Origin: Nematopogon swammerdamellus | Taxonomy: Eukaryota > Arthropoda > Insecta > Lepidoptera > Adelidae | NCBI GenBank assembly: GCA_946902875.1 | Contig: OX336340.1 | Span: 3,989,739-4,053,738, forward strand | DNA: 64,000 nucleotides | Direction: 5' to 3' | Part shown: positions 33,184 through 44,187 of the stretch, in pieces | Layout: the number at the start of each line of letters is the position of its first letter | Numbering within the stretch: position 1 is the first letter of the stretch | Notes under the pieces: model-generated | What the model saw: only the letters and a program-made list of their open reading frames with translations | Databases searched by the model: none | What the model was told of the DNA's origin: nothing | Position numbers and translations under genes: made by a program

Positions 33184-33975
33184 CAAATAAATCCTTCACG
33201 CCGCAATACATCTTTATAACATTCTAAACATGAAAATAGCCGTGTGTTGCTATTTCTCAAGGCTTCAGTCACGTCGGCAATAAAATATAAAAACAACCTA
33301 ATTTACGGGCATCGAAGACGCGGCACCTGTTCTAAATCCGCTTCGGCCTCAAAACAATCAATCAATACAAGACGTTTTGTATCTATGATTGCGGCCCCTG
33401 CTGTCAGATAAGCTTGATCTATATCGTGGATCAGTTCATCTCTTTGACGGCTTTATCGCCGATACAACCATTTCTTCTTGGCCACGTAACCGTCAGAGCC
33501 GCTAACAAATATGTTCTGTTGTGATATAACCTGGATAAGTATTTTGTGCTTATCTTTAGTTTCGGCAATAAATTTAATACTTCGATGAAATACTCGTCTA
33601 TTTCGAGTGTTTTAATAACGCTTTCCATCAAATTTGATCAATACACGCCAATGCTATACATCCGATTTAAGGAATCCAAGTCATGGTTACCGTTTACCTT
33701 AACAATTTACCGAAATCGGTAACGCATTGCCCCGGCATTTCGTTAATGGCGCTTTTAGCGCAACTTTCCTCTATCATTACCGTGTCATAGTTGAGTATAT
33801 CGCGGAGGCAATCGCCGTAGAAGCTGTTACGACAAAAGGACAAGTATAGCACGCCGCGTTACTCGTTGGCCGCGGCGAAAGTGTTCGTATGTAATAAATA
33901 ACTTGCACCTCGGGCGATACGTCGTAATTCATCGTCTCAAATTGGATCCCATTTGACACACTCTTCCGATGCTAT
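33184..33975 (-). pseudogene. Decayed gene, five open blocks
   Basis: On the minus strand nearly the whole 790 bp is covered by consecutive open blocks that change frame at about 33815, 33690 and 33450, with in-frame stops near 33650 and 33310. Each block has balanced, non-repetitive residue use. Length about 260 codons if it was one gene. It begins almost back-to-back with the plus-strand frame at 33977, a compact divergent layout. I do not recognise the family; it is compatible with a large-DNA-virus gene or an old host gene. Not functional as it stands. Confidence 0.4.
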
Positions 33976-33976
33976 G

Positions 33977-34288
33977 AAGAGGAAGCTCTTTAAGCCGACG
34001 ACGCTCTAAACTCGACCTTCTTATAACCGCAAATGATTCTATTACTGTTGATAGTTGTGTAGCGAAAAAAATTACCAACGTAGCACTAATAACGAACGCC
34101 GTTCAGACAAGAACCGACTCTTTGAAGAAGAACATTGAGGATGTTTTAGAATATGATGTTATCGATGGTTATGACGTTGTCACTGATGGTGCATGCAAAT
34201 GGCTTGAGATTATTGTTGATTATTTTGTACTGACAATCAAATTAGTCGGGGCTTTTGTCTTGTTTGGATATATTAAGTATGATCGGTG
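33977..34288 (+). pseudogene. Open frame with C-terminal membrane segment
   Basis: Open for about 103 codons with no ATG near the upstream stop, so it is a truncated or start-less relic. The N-terminal part is basic (Ser/Arg-rich), the middle acidic, and the last 24 residues hold a clear hydrophobic segment (YFVLTIKLVGAFVLFGY), likely a tail anchor. Its divergent neighbour is 33184-33975. A small integral membrane or envelope-type protein is possible; no family identified. Confidence 0.35.
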
Positions 34289-34306
34289 ATTGAAAGAGTT
34301 CCGATG

Positions 34307-34440
34307 GAGAAATGAGAGGCGTCACTATGCCAAAAACATCATTTGATAAGGTTAGAGAAATTGAAGATAAATGTTAATGTGATAACAAATTGATCGAGGA
34401 ACGCGAATTTATTATTCGGAAGAGCCTGTTGAAGGCATAA
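34307..34440 (+). pseudogene. Short open frame with one stop
   Basis: Starts at an ATG; about 45 codons, charged (Lys/Glu/Arg), interrupted once by TAA at about 34375 and then open again to a TAA at 34438. Follows the membrane-segment frame on the same strand at close distance. Confidence 0.28.
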
Positions 34441-35100
34441 GGTGATATATTATAATTTCATGATGCATTTATTTAAAATTCATATAAGATTTACACTTCC
34501 GAAGTAGTTTCATCTGTCAAAATAAAATAACTTCAAGTTAGAAAAAAGATATTTTGGAAATGAGAGTATTTTTAAAAAGTTCAGCTGGAAAGCTAACTAA
34601 AAAGCTGTGATAATTTATTAATCGATTTAGATTTGACATTTAATCATTTATGGTTTGTGAATAAATGATAACTGTGGTGAGAAACTAGAAAGTTAAAATG
34701 AGCACACTATGAATACACTAAGAAATAAGAAACAATCTACTTGCATCCGCAGCCCGGTCGGCCCGGCTCGGTCGCATCACCCATCGAAAGCGATTCAAAT
34801 GTGAGAAAGTTAAAAGAAAAGGCTAAGTAATTGCTTCAAATACTACGAACTCTGTAAAATTATTATAACTAAGTATTTACTAACTGTGAGAATTCTCGTT
34901 TGCTTTTATTTCACTCATCATCGTTAATTACCAGTAGAGTTGAGCCATAGCTTTTTCTTTAACGATTGAAACGATTAATTTTGCTTTCTGTGAATGACTC
35001 GTAGAAAGATTATCGCCGTAAGAGTTACGAAAACACGAGCATTCGAATAGTTTACTATTTTCTTATTTTTTTTTATTGCCCATTCTAGATTGATTTTTAC
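34441..35100. other. No recognised content
   Basis: AT-rich sequence without open frames of note or repeat families. Confidence 0.45.
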
Positions 35101-35450
35101 TTAAACGTTGCGTTCGTGGTTTCTTTTGTTACATGTGAAATCTGTACCATCGTCGGCAATTGTAGCACTGTTCTCGTTCACTATTGTTCTGTCAAAGTCA
35201 ACATAGTGGTATGCACTGAGCGCATTTTCTTCATAGACATTACGCGTAACTATCAGTTTTGTTAAAACCACTTTCTCTAACGGTAATTTTCCTGAGCAGC
35301 TCAAAACTAGAATTTTAACTCTGTTACCACAGTCCGCTGCGACAATTGCCTTGTCTTTCTTGTACCACTCCTACAAGAAATTGAATATGTTGATTACTAC
35401 AGCGAAGAAAATATCTCTCATTACTTTGTAAGTAATGACATTACATAATA
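35101..35450 (-). pseudogene. Decayed open frame, unrecognised
   Basis: The same minus-strand frame is open from about 35450 to the stop at 35101 apart from one TAG near 35371. About 110 codons with balanced composition and a hydrophobic patch upstream of the stop codon. Part of the 32-39 kb set. Function unknown. Confidence 0.35.
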
Positions 35451-35519
35451 CCTGCAATGGTTATTGTTTTCTAAATTATTATTATAACGAACTTTTTAAG
35501 TACTCAAGTCGGAACTGTC

Positions 35520-35775
35520 CGCTACTCTCACGATTCGATCGCCATCAATGCCAACATTTGAAATGTCATATCGCCTAAACCCTATCGGTATCCCATCAAC
35601 AACTCAACTGTCAATAGTTATGTTCGAGGACGTTCAACTGTCAAAACTTCTGCATTCTGAACGTGCGTCGTGGGCGGCTTTAAACCAGTTTGTTTACACA
35701 GCCAAGTCCGCTGGAGCGGAGTGTAGGAGCGTTGACATCGGCCACACCACCGTTAGCGGCGAGATTCGTTGACCC
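35520..35775 (+). pseudogene. Open frame, unrecognised
   Basis: A 74-codon frame from an ATG at 35548, also open for some codons upstream, ending TGA at 35770. Composition is protein-like; no motif recognised. Confidence 0.3.
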
Positions 35776-35919
35776 GCGAAGAGTTTCTTTATCTCGGGCC
35801 TGACCTGGACTTGTTTCTGCGGAAACTGTGCCTCCATGCGGCTCGCCTACATGTGGAGGCTCAATTATTTCTATGGTTAGATCTGTAGTCTTCTCTCGGT
35901 TGTTAACCCCTTTTTACCC

Positions 35920-36420
35920 GACTGCACGAAGCAAAAAGAAGGGTTATGTTTTTCGAGTGTATGTAACTCCATGTAGCATAAAAGGTTTGATGAAATTTAA
36001 CTTATGAGGTGTCGTTGAATTCTGGACACTCGCGTGAGTTTCTCGCGATATTTTGTCCAAGAATGCAAAATGGCGGCTGCTAGGCGCCATATTGTCAAAC
36101 TTTGAAAATGGTTTTCTTCAAACCCCATCGAGTGGGGTATAATTGTCAAAAGGTCAAAAAGGCGAAATTTTTCCACACTTACTGGTTTTAAACTAAAATT
36201 AATTAAATAAAAAATAAGATAAAAGAATAATTATAAAATCCGACTGCTAAAAAGTTAAGGAAACAAGGAAACATCAGAAATGCTGTAGTCGGGAGTGCGG
36301 AAGGATTCAAATAGACAGATAGCCCGAGTATATAGCATTTTATACTGATCTTTCCTTGTTTCTTAAATTTTTTGGCAGTCGAGTTTTACGATTTTTTAAG
36401 TAAAATTATTTACATATATA
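35920..36420 (+). repeat. Family H with small palindrome
   Basis: tttacccgactgcacgaagc, aaaaagaagggttatgtttt and the gaggtgtcgttgaa motif match 55290-55500. Its 3' part (36236-36392) is an imperfect inverted repeat around aaggaaacaaggaaa. Related palindromic pieces: 46640-46780 and 58560-58935. Confidence 0.6.
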
Positions 36421-36457
36421 TTTGAGTACCTACATTAGACACCATAACCACCAAATT

Positions 36458-36927
36458 GTACCGTGTGGGGTCGGTACTTAAAAAGAATAGCCCCACTGCA
36501 TCTCTCCCCGTCGCATGTCGTAAAAGTCGACTAAGGGATAAGAAAATTCGTCAGCCTCGGTAGCTCGGTGGCGCGGTTGGTTAGTCAACTGTTATTAAGC
36601 AACGCTGAGCGCGATCAGTGATTGGATGGGTGACCGCTCGACCGTTGGAGGCTGACCATGGTTCGGATCCGACGTTAAACTGTAGGTCCCTTCCCTTCTT
36701 ACCTTACTAGGGGGTAGGGTTTATCCCGGCCGGGTTGGTACCACCGCACTGAACGATACGTCGGTCGAAACGGCTATGTAAATAGTTCGTGTTTTCCGTC
36801 CAGTTTAGTGTAGCCGACATGAAATGAAGGGAAGCACTGACATGGCACCTAGTTCACCCTGTGTTATGGGCTGACATCACGGATGTTGTAGGTGATGTAG
36901 CCAACCGTGTCAGGTTCCATAAAAAAA
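36458..36927 (+). mobile_element. SINE-A, long composite type
   Basis: Leader, tRNA/5S head and body in that order; about the same sequence as 11743-12219 including the gacatgaaatgaaggga variant. Followed by an AAAT-rich tail and then the mariner relic. Confidence 0.87.
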
Positions 36928-37017
36928 TAAATAAATAAAACATTTAGTAGTTCAAAGAGATTAACAAACTTTCCTTGCTTATTAATAAACATTATTCAGT
37001 AATGTATCTATCTATTG

Positions 37018-37165
37018 AGGTCCGCAGTTGCAATGCCATTCATGATGCTGGCTTTGAAATGATTGAACATCCTCCATATTCTCCAGACCTCGCCCCTAGT
37101 GATTTGTATTTATATCTGCGACTGAAGGAATATCTGAGAGGAGAAGTGTTTTTTGGGAAGGGATG
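37018..37165 (+). pseudogene. mariner transposase C-terminal relic
   Basis: The frame encodes IEHPPYSPDLAPSDLYLYLR followed by LKEYLRGEVF. The HPPYSPDLAPSD block contains the third catalytic Asp (the last D) of mariner-type DDE transposases, which cut and rejoin DNA at terminal repeats. Only about 45 codons near the catalytic end survive; the upstream two catalytic Asp and the DNA-binding domain are absent. No terminal repeats found. Confidence 0.85.
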
Positions 37166-37479
37166 TTTAGAAAGATATTTATTACGTTGAAAAATTTTAT
37201 AACATTTCATAACATTTTAGTGGTATATACTCATTCTCATGACTTTTTGAACGACATTGTATTCACTAAATTTCGCGCTTTCGTCGCGTCGTTTAATTTA
37301 CCATTATCACCGTTTTTGAGAAATTCAGGAAAAAAATTATTAACGATTTTTATTTTTAGGTTTAGGCGTGAAAAGGTAACAGACAGATAGACAGACAACA
37401 GAGTTACTTTCGAATTTATAATATAAGTATGGATTACTTTAATCAATTTCTCCAAAATTACACAAACGATATACCTAGT

Positions 37480-37965
37480 AGACATTCATAATGATTAACA
37501 TACTATTGAGCTAGTTGCACTTGAGTTTCTATAGTATGCGCTGAATGACTCTAATATGGGAAACTTTTCGACCAACTTGACCTAGAAATGCTACGCCATT
37601 GAACCCATTCGAAAAATACCAATCCATCAGACTCACATTATCCTTTTGTCTGGCGCTATTATCACTGTCAGTGGTCTCCGCATGTGGGAAAGTTTAAAAC
37701 CCTTGCGACTAATTTCAGTATCAAAAGTCTTTGTTATAGTTTACAATAGTGGCACTATCGAGGTTTCCAGTCCGTGCCGCTTCTTTGACAAATAAATTAC
37801 TGGCCACTGCAGAAGCCGGGTATCTGCAACAATGGCTGAGACACAGCTCATTCAGTCCAACTGGCTGTAGCCGAGCGTATCTGTAACATATACCCAATTC
37901 TCAGGCAGCGATTTCGGGTAACTACTTTTTAATTGGCGGTCGTAATTTTTATAGTATTCATTTCG
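37480..37965. other. No recognised content
   Basis: Non-repetitive sequence without long frames, between the mariner relic and the next decayed frame. Confidence 0.4.
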
Positions 37966-37971
37966 GTAAAT

Positions 37972-38460
37972 TGCGAAGGATTGTCGGGTCGAACTAAATC
38001 GTAAAATTCAGAGAATATTTTTAACTCGTCCTATCCAGCTCAGAGATATTTTTTCGAATATCCACAACATCATTAATGAAATCAAGTGTATCAAAGTGCT
38101 CAACCTTGAAGCGTTTGTCCCTGACTTAATTGGCAACGAAGCGGAAGTTTCTATCGTCGCAAAAACTATTTGTACTCTCGGTTAAGACACTGTGTACTCA
38201 GACAATGCCACTGTGATTGACAATAACAATTTCCACAACTGACCACCGATTCATTTCCCACGCCACTGTACAAATTATTTTCTAATCCTATATATATTAC
38301 GTTATTGCCTGCATTGTGAGTCTGTTGGCGCACTAAGTAATAATACACTCTGCACTGTAATGATTAATCGCTCGCATAAAACACACAACGACTTCCGATA
38401 GCGCCTATTACAATTTCCGTTCCGACGACAAGTTGTTAACCACATTCGAAAGTAATCCTA
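37972..38460 (+). pseudogene. Decayed open frame, unrecognised
   Basis: One plus-strand frame is open for 65 codons (37972-38185), and after the TAA stays mostly open to 38460 with stops only near 38238 and 38398. The first block is Ile/Asn/Leu-rich and non-repetitive. Looks like an old gene with a few stops. Confidence 0.33.
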
Positions 38461-38559
38461 AGCCAACACCTGCAAGATTCAAATTCCTGCATCTCTATTT
38501 ACACACGTTACTGGCAATATAGACGATAATGAACACCCCTGAGACAAAATGATTAATTA

Positions 38560-39008
38560 GTGTTAGAACGATTTAACTCACCAAACTTTAATTGCTCTAA
38601 TGTACCGTCCGAAACGATTAGAGTTAAATTCAATAATATTTGCTGGAATGTCGATCGTGTTGTCAAACAAACAAATGTCGGTGAAAATAATCAAGAGATT
38701 CATCTGAATCTTGCATTCCATTCAGAATGCTACCGACTCAACTCGCTTCATAGTCGGATGCACCCAGTAAGAGAGCTGCATTATTGCGGAACTTTTGTTC
38801 AGCAGACGCTGAGAAACCTCTCGTCTGCGGCGTCGAAAGCTACCGGCGATATGCACGACATTTCTTCTTTCTCTGTCACAAATTAAGTTGGCCGCAAGAG
38901 CTAACTGTTAGCGCGGAAGTCGGCGACCCGTACATTTCGCGTCATCTGCTTCGTGATTGCGTTACGCGTCGATGTCGCGAGATCGACCGAGATACTCAAC
39001 GAAGGTAG
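38560..39008 (+). pseudogene. Decayed gene, two overlapping frames
   Basis: A 108-codon frame (38560-38886) and a second frame open from 38784 to 39008, overlapping by about 100 bp. The likely reading is one gene with a frameshift near 38780. The second block carries several Cys, Arg and His residues. No family identified. Confidence 0.35.
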
Positions 39009-39599
39009 GAGGGATTGTTGCGGTAGGTTCGATACTGCTCTTCGATGACCGTCGGGGGCTCTCGAGTCGAAAAACATTCGGAGGTACTAGTTTCCAAAGT
39101 TATTTTAAAAGAAGTTTCCGTTTTTCCTCACGAGCAACGACGTCACGACGACGACACGCCGCCGTGCCGCAACGAGAATCTCCACAACCGACGCCGCTGC
39201 AGCACGCCTCCCACACTCTTAGAGATCCACCGTAAAGATACAGTCTCGTTCAAATCGCATTCAAATTGCCGTGAATTATAAATTCAGCATTCAGAGTTTT
39301 ATAGACGAAAGTGTAGCCATCCCGGCAAAACAAAGAGCCGCTCGGAAAGGTTATCGTGATGGTAGTGCGAGCAGTCGGCGATGCAGGAGAGGCATTGTGC
39401 CCGCGAGGCCGCCGCGCTCACGACAGCCATCGATGTCGGCATTAGCTCCTTTTCAGGCGAGCTTTCTTCGTCCGTCACTCCGGTTCGTCTTCCCGACTGT
39501 CGAGATAGCGCGGAACTCAAACCCACGAGGTCGGATCTCTCGTTCCGTTTCACTTTCCATAGACAATAAAATGTAAACATTCGTCTGTTTGCTTTCGTA

Positions 39600-39880
39600 C
39601 GTAGTCGTCGCTATCTCTGCGCGGCATCGCACGGTTTGCCCACGCGATGCGTCGCCTTCGACACGTCTACAATTAAGATCGCATTAAACTGCGGGCCCAA
39701 CGCCGCGCCCTGGGGTACACCGTACGCCTCGACCCGTAAGGTCAACCGCATAAGGTGTCGTTAATGAGTCTTCTTATTAGGAAGACAAATTCGAATCAAT
39801 TTCTCTACCTCGGGCGGTGTATCTCCGGCGACTCGATGAGATAGACGACCGAGATCCGGTACTCTTCAATTTGCGCTCTT
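39600..39880 (-). pseudogene. LINE reverse transcriptase fragment
   Basis: On the minus strand one frame encodes EVEKLIRICLPNKKTH, a stop, then LRVEAYGVPQGAALGPQF. GVPQG-LGP is reverse transcriptase motif 4 of non-LTR elements, and the preceding block fits the region before it. The catalytic DD block is not found downstream. A dead jockey/R1-like fragment; the exact clade cannot be set. Confidence 0.65.
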
Positions 39881-40199
39881 TATTATTTCCTTTTTTATTA
39901 TGTTTACCTACGATGCGATCATTGTGCGGCAACTTTCTTCGGCGGTATTGTGTGAGTTGATCTGCTTTGTTGCCTGTAATCTGATCGAGGGTGAGTGGCG
40001 TCTTTTGGAAGCTGCGAATTTGTTAAACAATTTCTACATATTGAACTATAATTGTTGGCACATCGTCGCGGTTGTAATTTGCCCTACCTGAGATTCCACA
40101 TCGAGCTCAGTCACATAATTCAACAACTCAACAAAACAATTTCATGCCTTTCAACTTTATACGACAAATCGTTTAGAAATAATGTATGGCCCTATGACA

Positions 40200-40290
40200 G
40201 ACCTGGATTGTAAAAACTAAACAGGCCAAATTCAAGCGTAGTGTACTACCATACGAATGATGAATAATGAATAAAGACCGACAGACGAAC
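40200..40290 (+). repeat. Family L (LINE 3' end-like)
   Basis: ggattgtaaaaactaaacag, gccaaattcaagcgtagtgt and a gaataaag-type end; copies at 46880 (-), 52370 (+) and, diverged, 62699 (+). In the 46880 copy the end is a tandem AATAAAG run. Confidence 0.6.
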
Positions 40291-40473
40291 GCACATCTAA
40301 TTTCATTTTCATCTATTTGAAGTACGGAACCTAAAAATGTATGAATGTCGGACGGTACTGACTAATGTTACTAGTCTCTTTGCTAGTGTTATGTTACGAA
40401 ATCTCAATTCACTCCAGCCTCGTAGAATCCTCAGGTTGTTTGTATAGATAGATATGCACACATATAAAACTTG

Positions 40474-40856
40474 TCAGCCTCGATAGCTCAGCGGTGCAGA
40501 CAGTCGACTGTTGCTATTGATTGTTAAGCAACGCTGGGCCGGTCAGTACTTGGATGGTTGACCGACCGCTCGATCGTTGGAGGCTGACCGTAGTTCGGAT
40601 TCCACGTAAAACTGTAGGTTACCTTCTTACCTTACTAGGTGGTAGGGTTCAACCCGCCCGGGCTGGTACCACCGCACTGAATAAAACGTCGGTCGAAACG
40701 GCTATGTAAATAGTTTGTGTTTTCCGTCCAGTTCAGTGTAGCCGGCACCACCGAAGGGAAGCACTGACATGGCACCTTGTTCACCCGGTGTTATGGGCTG
40801 ACATCACGGATGTTGTAGGTGATATAGCCAACTGTGTCAGTTTCCATAAAAAAAAA
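40474..40856 (+). mobile_element. SINE-A (full, tRNA/5S head)
   Basis: A box, 5S-like region (with a small duplication, gttgaccgaccgctcg), B-box-like site, body and A-run all present. Confidence 0.88.
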
Positions 40857-41260
40857 GACTTGAAAGACAAAGACGATGATGTGACTATAAGATTGTCATG
40901 CGTTACTAAAATACAACAACGGCGTGGTATCCTCAGAGAAAATTGCAGGAAGATTGCAATTTGATGCAGCCTCGCGGGGTAATTAATGATGTCGCAGGCT
41001 ATCTGACGATCGATCTCCCTGTGGCCAGATGCCAGGCTCCGTGCACGAGACGACACGTGGGAAATGGAGGCTCATTTCATATGACCGTTTATGATTGGAG
41101 GAAAATTAAAAGAGACGTGACAATGGAGAATAGAGCTCTAAAGGTAACAATGGCGAAATTAAACCTATGCATGGTTGAAGACAGAAGATTTGACCTCCGA
41201 GATAGTGGAAAAAGTAAATTAATTAGAACTCTTAAGGCGTACCATACATGCCATCACGCT
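40857..41260 (+). other. Unrecognised open frame region
   Basis: A 112-codon frame at 40943-41281 runs into the family C fragment that follows. Residue use is plausible, but there is no start context, splice signal or family signature. Confidence 0.2.
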
Positions 41261-41261
41261 A

Positions 41262-41470
41262 TATCCCGCCAGTTGGGGTAAGCAGAGTAATGGACGTTGT
41301 GCTCTAAGAACTCTTGCAAAAACCACCACACTTAGCAAAATATTGGGACTAGATAGATCAAGCAGCAAGTAAGACTTACCAACTGCATGTTTTGGCGGAA
41401 AGACCATGTTGCGACAGGTGGATATAGGCCTGTCGCCCTTTAGAACGGCATCTTGTCCTTTCCCATTAGC
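41262..41470 (-). repeat. Family C fragment, diverged
   Basis: gttggggtaagcagagtaat and tgtcgccctttagaacggca, the reverse of family C with many changes. Confidence 0.6.
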
Positions 41471-41481
41471 CCTTTACCTAC

Positions 41482-41553
41482 CGTGTGGGACCGTTACATA
41501 AAAATAATAGTCCCACTGCATCTTTTCGCGTGCATGTTGTAAAATTCTACTAA
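41482..41553 (+). repeat. Family C, 5' part of split copy
   Basis: gtgtgggaccgttacataaa to attctactaag; interrupted by a SINE-B and resumed at 41960. Confidence 0.7.
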
Positions 41554-41959
41554 GCGGCGGGTGGCCGAGTGGTTTGGGCATCGGCTTCTCATGCGGGAGG
41601 TCCGAGGTTCGAATCCGGTCGGCGTGTACCAATGAGTTTTTTCTGACGAAAAAATTTACGTGCATACCTACACCCGCTGCTTCACCGTTCGGAACCGGTG
41701 TAAAACTGTAGGTCCCTTCCCTTGCCCCTTACTAGGTGGTAGGCTCAAATTGTAGCCGACTGGGTTGGTACCACCGTACTGGATGTAAGATGGCCGCAAG
41801 CAACCTCGGTTGTGTTCTCCTCTAGTCCAGTATAGCCAGCAATCCAGGGAAGTCTCCGGTATGGCACCTACCATCTCGGAGGTGATATTGGCTGGTTAGA
41901 GCATGTGCTTTGGCTCCTCCGACTCAGCCACCCATACCGGATTACATAAAAAAAAAAAA
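41554..41959 (+). mobile_element. SINE-B (full, best copy)
   Basis: tRNA-derived head with A box (tggccgagtggtttgggc) and B box (aggttcgaatcc), a spacer with gcttcaccgttcggaaccgg, the SINE-A-like body, then the tail (cagccacccataccggatta, cat, A-run). Reference copy for SINE-B. RNA polymerase III transcription is expected from such a head. Confidence 0.9.
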
Positions 41960-42130
41960 GGGATAAGTGTGCCGTGTTTAAGGGCGACAGGCTAGCCACC
42001 TCTCACCTTGGCACGGTCCTTCCACTGAGTCATGCTGCAGGTGGGTCTTCTTGCCTTACATGCTGCTTGATAGCTGTTATCTTGTCTGAATACTTGGTGT
42101 GGTGAGTGGTGGTGGTGTGATATGTATGCT
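41960..42130 (+). repeat. Family C, 3' part of split copy
   Basis: gggataagtgtgccgtgttt continues family C from the ctaag point at 41553, ending near tgatatgtatgc. Confidence 0.7.
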
Positions 42131-42139
42131 ATGTAAATA

Positions 42140-42600
42140 TGGATCAGTACAGTTACATCATTTATCTATGTAGCTGATTATACTAATAATGAAATTCGCA
42201 ATACGGATAAGATGGATTTACATTAATTAAAAATATCGTAAAGATGTAACCGTTATTTTAATGTTGGATTGGTATCAATATTTTTACATAATTTTGAAGC
42301 GGTCAAACACAATGTCCATTTTTGGTAAAACTGTATCTAAAGAGTATCTCCAGCTTGTTATATATAACTAAAGTTTGCCGATTGACGTTATACGGGGCGA
42401 ACTTATTGCATAATACCGTTTTTTTCCAGTTGAACTTATACCGGCCACTTCTCATCTCATTTTGCTATTATCTACTATCACTATTAAAATGAAAACTTTA
42501 GCTTTTTAGAAACCTCGTCGTCGACACCCTCATTATGTACAACTCTGTGCATGAGGCGGCGACACGGGGCAGATGGTCGATCGTCCATCCGGCCACTATT
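42140..42600. other. No recognised content
   Basis: AT-rich, no frames or known repeats. Confidence 0.4.
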
Positions 42601-42604
42601 TCTC

Positions 42605-42725
42605 TCATCTATGTTTAGAAGTGAGGTGTTAAGATAATTTGCATGGATTAATAATTCCTCTACGGGTCCAATTTATCCGCCTTTTATTTTGCAGTACCTA
42701 ACCTGAACGCCCACGCTCGGTCGTT
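42605..42725 (+). repeat. Direct repeat, copy 1
   Basis: tctatgtttagaagtgaggt through cgcccacgctcggtcgtttt; second copy at 43588-43708. The two bracket a family D element and a LINE fragment. Confidence 0.85.
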
Positions 42726-42730
42726 TTATT

Positions 42731-43078
42731 AATCCCCGACGCAAAGAGAGGGGTGTTATAAGTTTCACGTGTATTGGTATGTGTGTATGGGTGTGTCTGT
42801 CTGTGGCATCGTAGCTCCCAAACGGATGGACCGATTTGGATGTGGTTTTTTTATTAGAAAGCTGGTTTAATCGGGATGGTTCTTAGCTATGTTTGTAATC
42901 AAATAATTAAGTAATTAAGTAATAAAAAAAATTATTATCTTAAAAAGTGGACCGTTATATTTTAAAAGCTTGAAAAAAAAGTTATAATTAAAAATAAAAA
43001 AAAAAACCACCTACCCTAAAAAAGTCAAAAAAATTATTCAGTTTACTTACTTAAAGGAGTCGGGGGAACTCCAAGTAA
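42731..43078 (+). repeat. Family D copy
   Basis: aatccccgacgcaaagagag, gtgttataagtttcacgtgt, cgtagctcccaaacggatgg and the later ggagtcgggggaact. Single-sided: the palindrome partner is absent. Confidence 0.7.
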
Positions 43079-43104
43079 ATACGAATGCAGTTTTTTTTTT
43101 ATGG

Positions 43105-43575
43105 AAACACACTCACCGGAAGACAGTTCCACACCCTAGCGGTGCGACAAAGACACGATTTAGAGAACCGATGGGTTCTCAAAAGCCCAATGTCAACAAC
43201 AAAACGGTGCTGAGTCTCTCTGCGACGAGTCATGCGGAGATAGGACGGGTGGCAGGGAATAAGGGATGCTAGTTCCACAGAGCAGCGTCCGTGAAAGTAT
43301 CTATAAACAGACTAAGCGAACCCACAAATCGTCTGTGACTCAGATACTCCAGACCATCGAGAAATAATATACGCAGACCATCTGTAAGTTTCGGGTCACC
43401 AACAAGACGGATGGCTCGGCCCTGTATCGAGTCCAAGGACGCAAGCAGATAATGGGGACTACCCTCTCAGATATGACTGCAGTAACTGTACTCCATCACC
43501 GGCCTAATCTGTGTTTTGTACAACAGGAATAGTTGTGCCATGCCGCCGCGCCGGTGAGAAGAGCTCTGTGTTTTA
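43105..43575 (-). pseudogene. LINE ORF2 C-terminal fragment
   Basis: On the minus strand the frames encode YCSH, LLASLDSIQGRAIRLVGDP and LEYLSHRRFVGSLSLF, the region between the reverse transcriptase and the C-terminus of jockey/CR1-like ORF2. It ends inside the FCRTARVWN block found intact at 47455-47724, and is joined at 43091-43105 to a T-run resembling a SINE-A tail. Several frame breaks. Confidence 0.75.
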
Positions 43576-43587
43576 ATATTTTATTTA

Positions 43588-43708
43588 CTTATCTATGTTT
43601 GGAAGTGAGATGTAAAGATAATTGCATGGATTAATTCATCTACGGTTCCAGTTTATCCGCCTTTTATTTGCAGTAAGCAGAACGCCCACGCGCGGTCGTT
43701 TTATATTC
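43588..43708 (+). repeat. Direct repeat, copy 2
   Basis: Second copy of the 42605 repeat with about 10% differences, including small deletions. Confidence 0.85.
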
Positions 43709-43817
43709 TGCTTGTGGCAAAGTTATGCGCGGACCTGGTAGAAGATTTATGGCTAAAGTAGTACGCTTGAGAATTAATGAGTCTAAAGTGGTTTTGGTAT
43801 CGTAGGTAGAGGTTGGG

Positions 43818-44128
43818 TACAGTGTGGGGCCGGTACTTGAAAAGAATAGCCCCATTGCATCTCTCCCCGTGCATGTAGTAAAAATATACTAAGGGATAAG
43901 GACAAGATGTGGTGCTAAAGGGCGACAGGGTGGCCACCTCTCATATTGGCGCGGTCCCTCCACCGAGTCCGAGATCGAGTCATGTAGCAGGTGCAACTAT
44001 CATGAATCTTGTCCTAATACTTTGGTAAACGTGGTGGTCGGTGTTGTGCTGTTGTTTACAAGAGTCCTTGCAGCACAACACCGATTACGCAGCTTGCCCC
44101 GATTGTCGGGCTACAGTTTGTGGTATGT
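43818..44128 (+). repeat. Family C copy
   Basis: gtgtggggccggtacttgaa to gattgtcgggctacagtttg and a TATG-type end; small internal deletion and insertion. Confidence 0.75.
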
Positions 44129-44187
44129 ATGTGGGTAGATTGGGTACTTTTTGTCTTCACTGTACTGAAATATTCTCGTTCGCCTGA

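Noticed and set aside
41560..41630. Functional tRNA gene
   Set aside because: A and B boxes are present, but the sequence continues into a SINE body and recurs at several sites; no acceptor stem pairing was seen.
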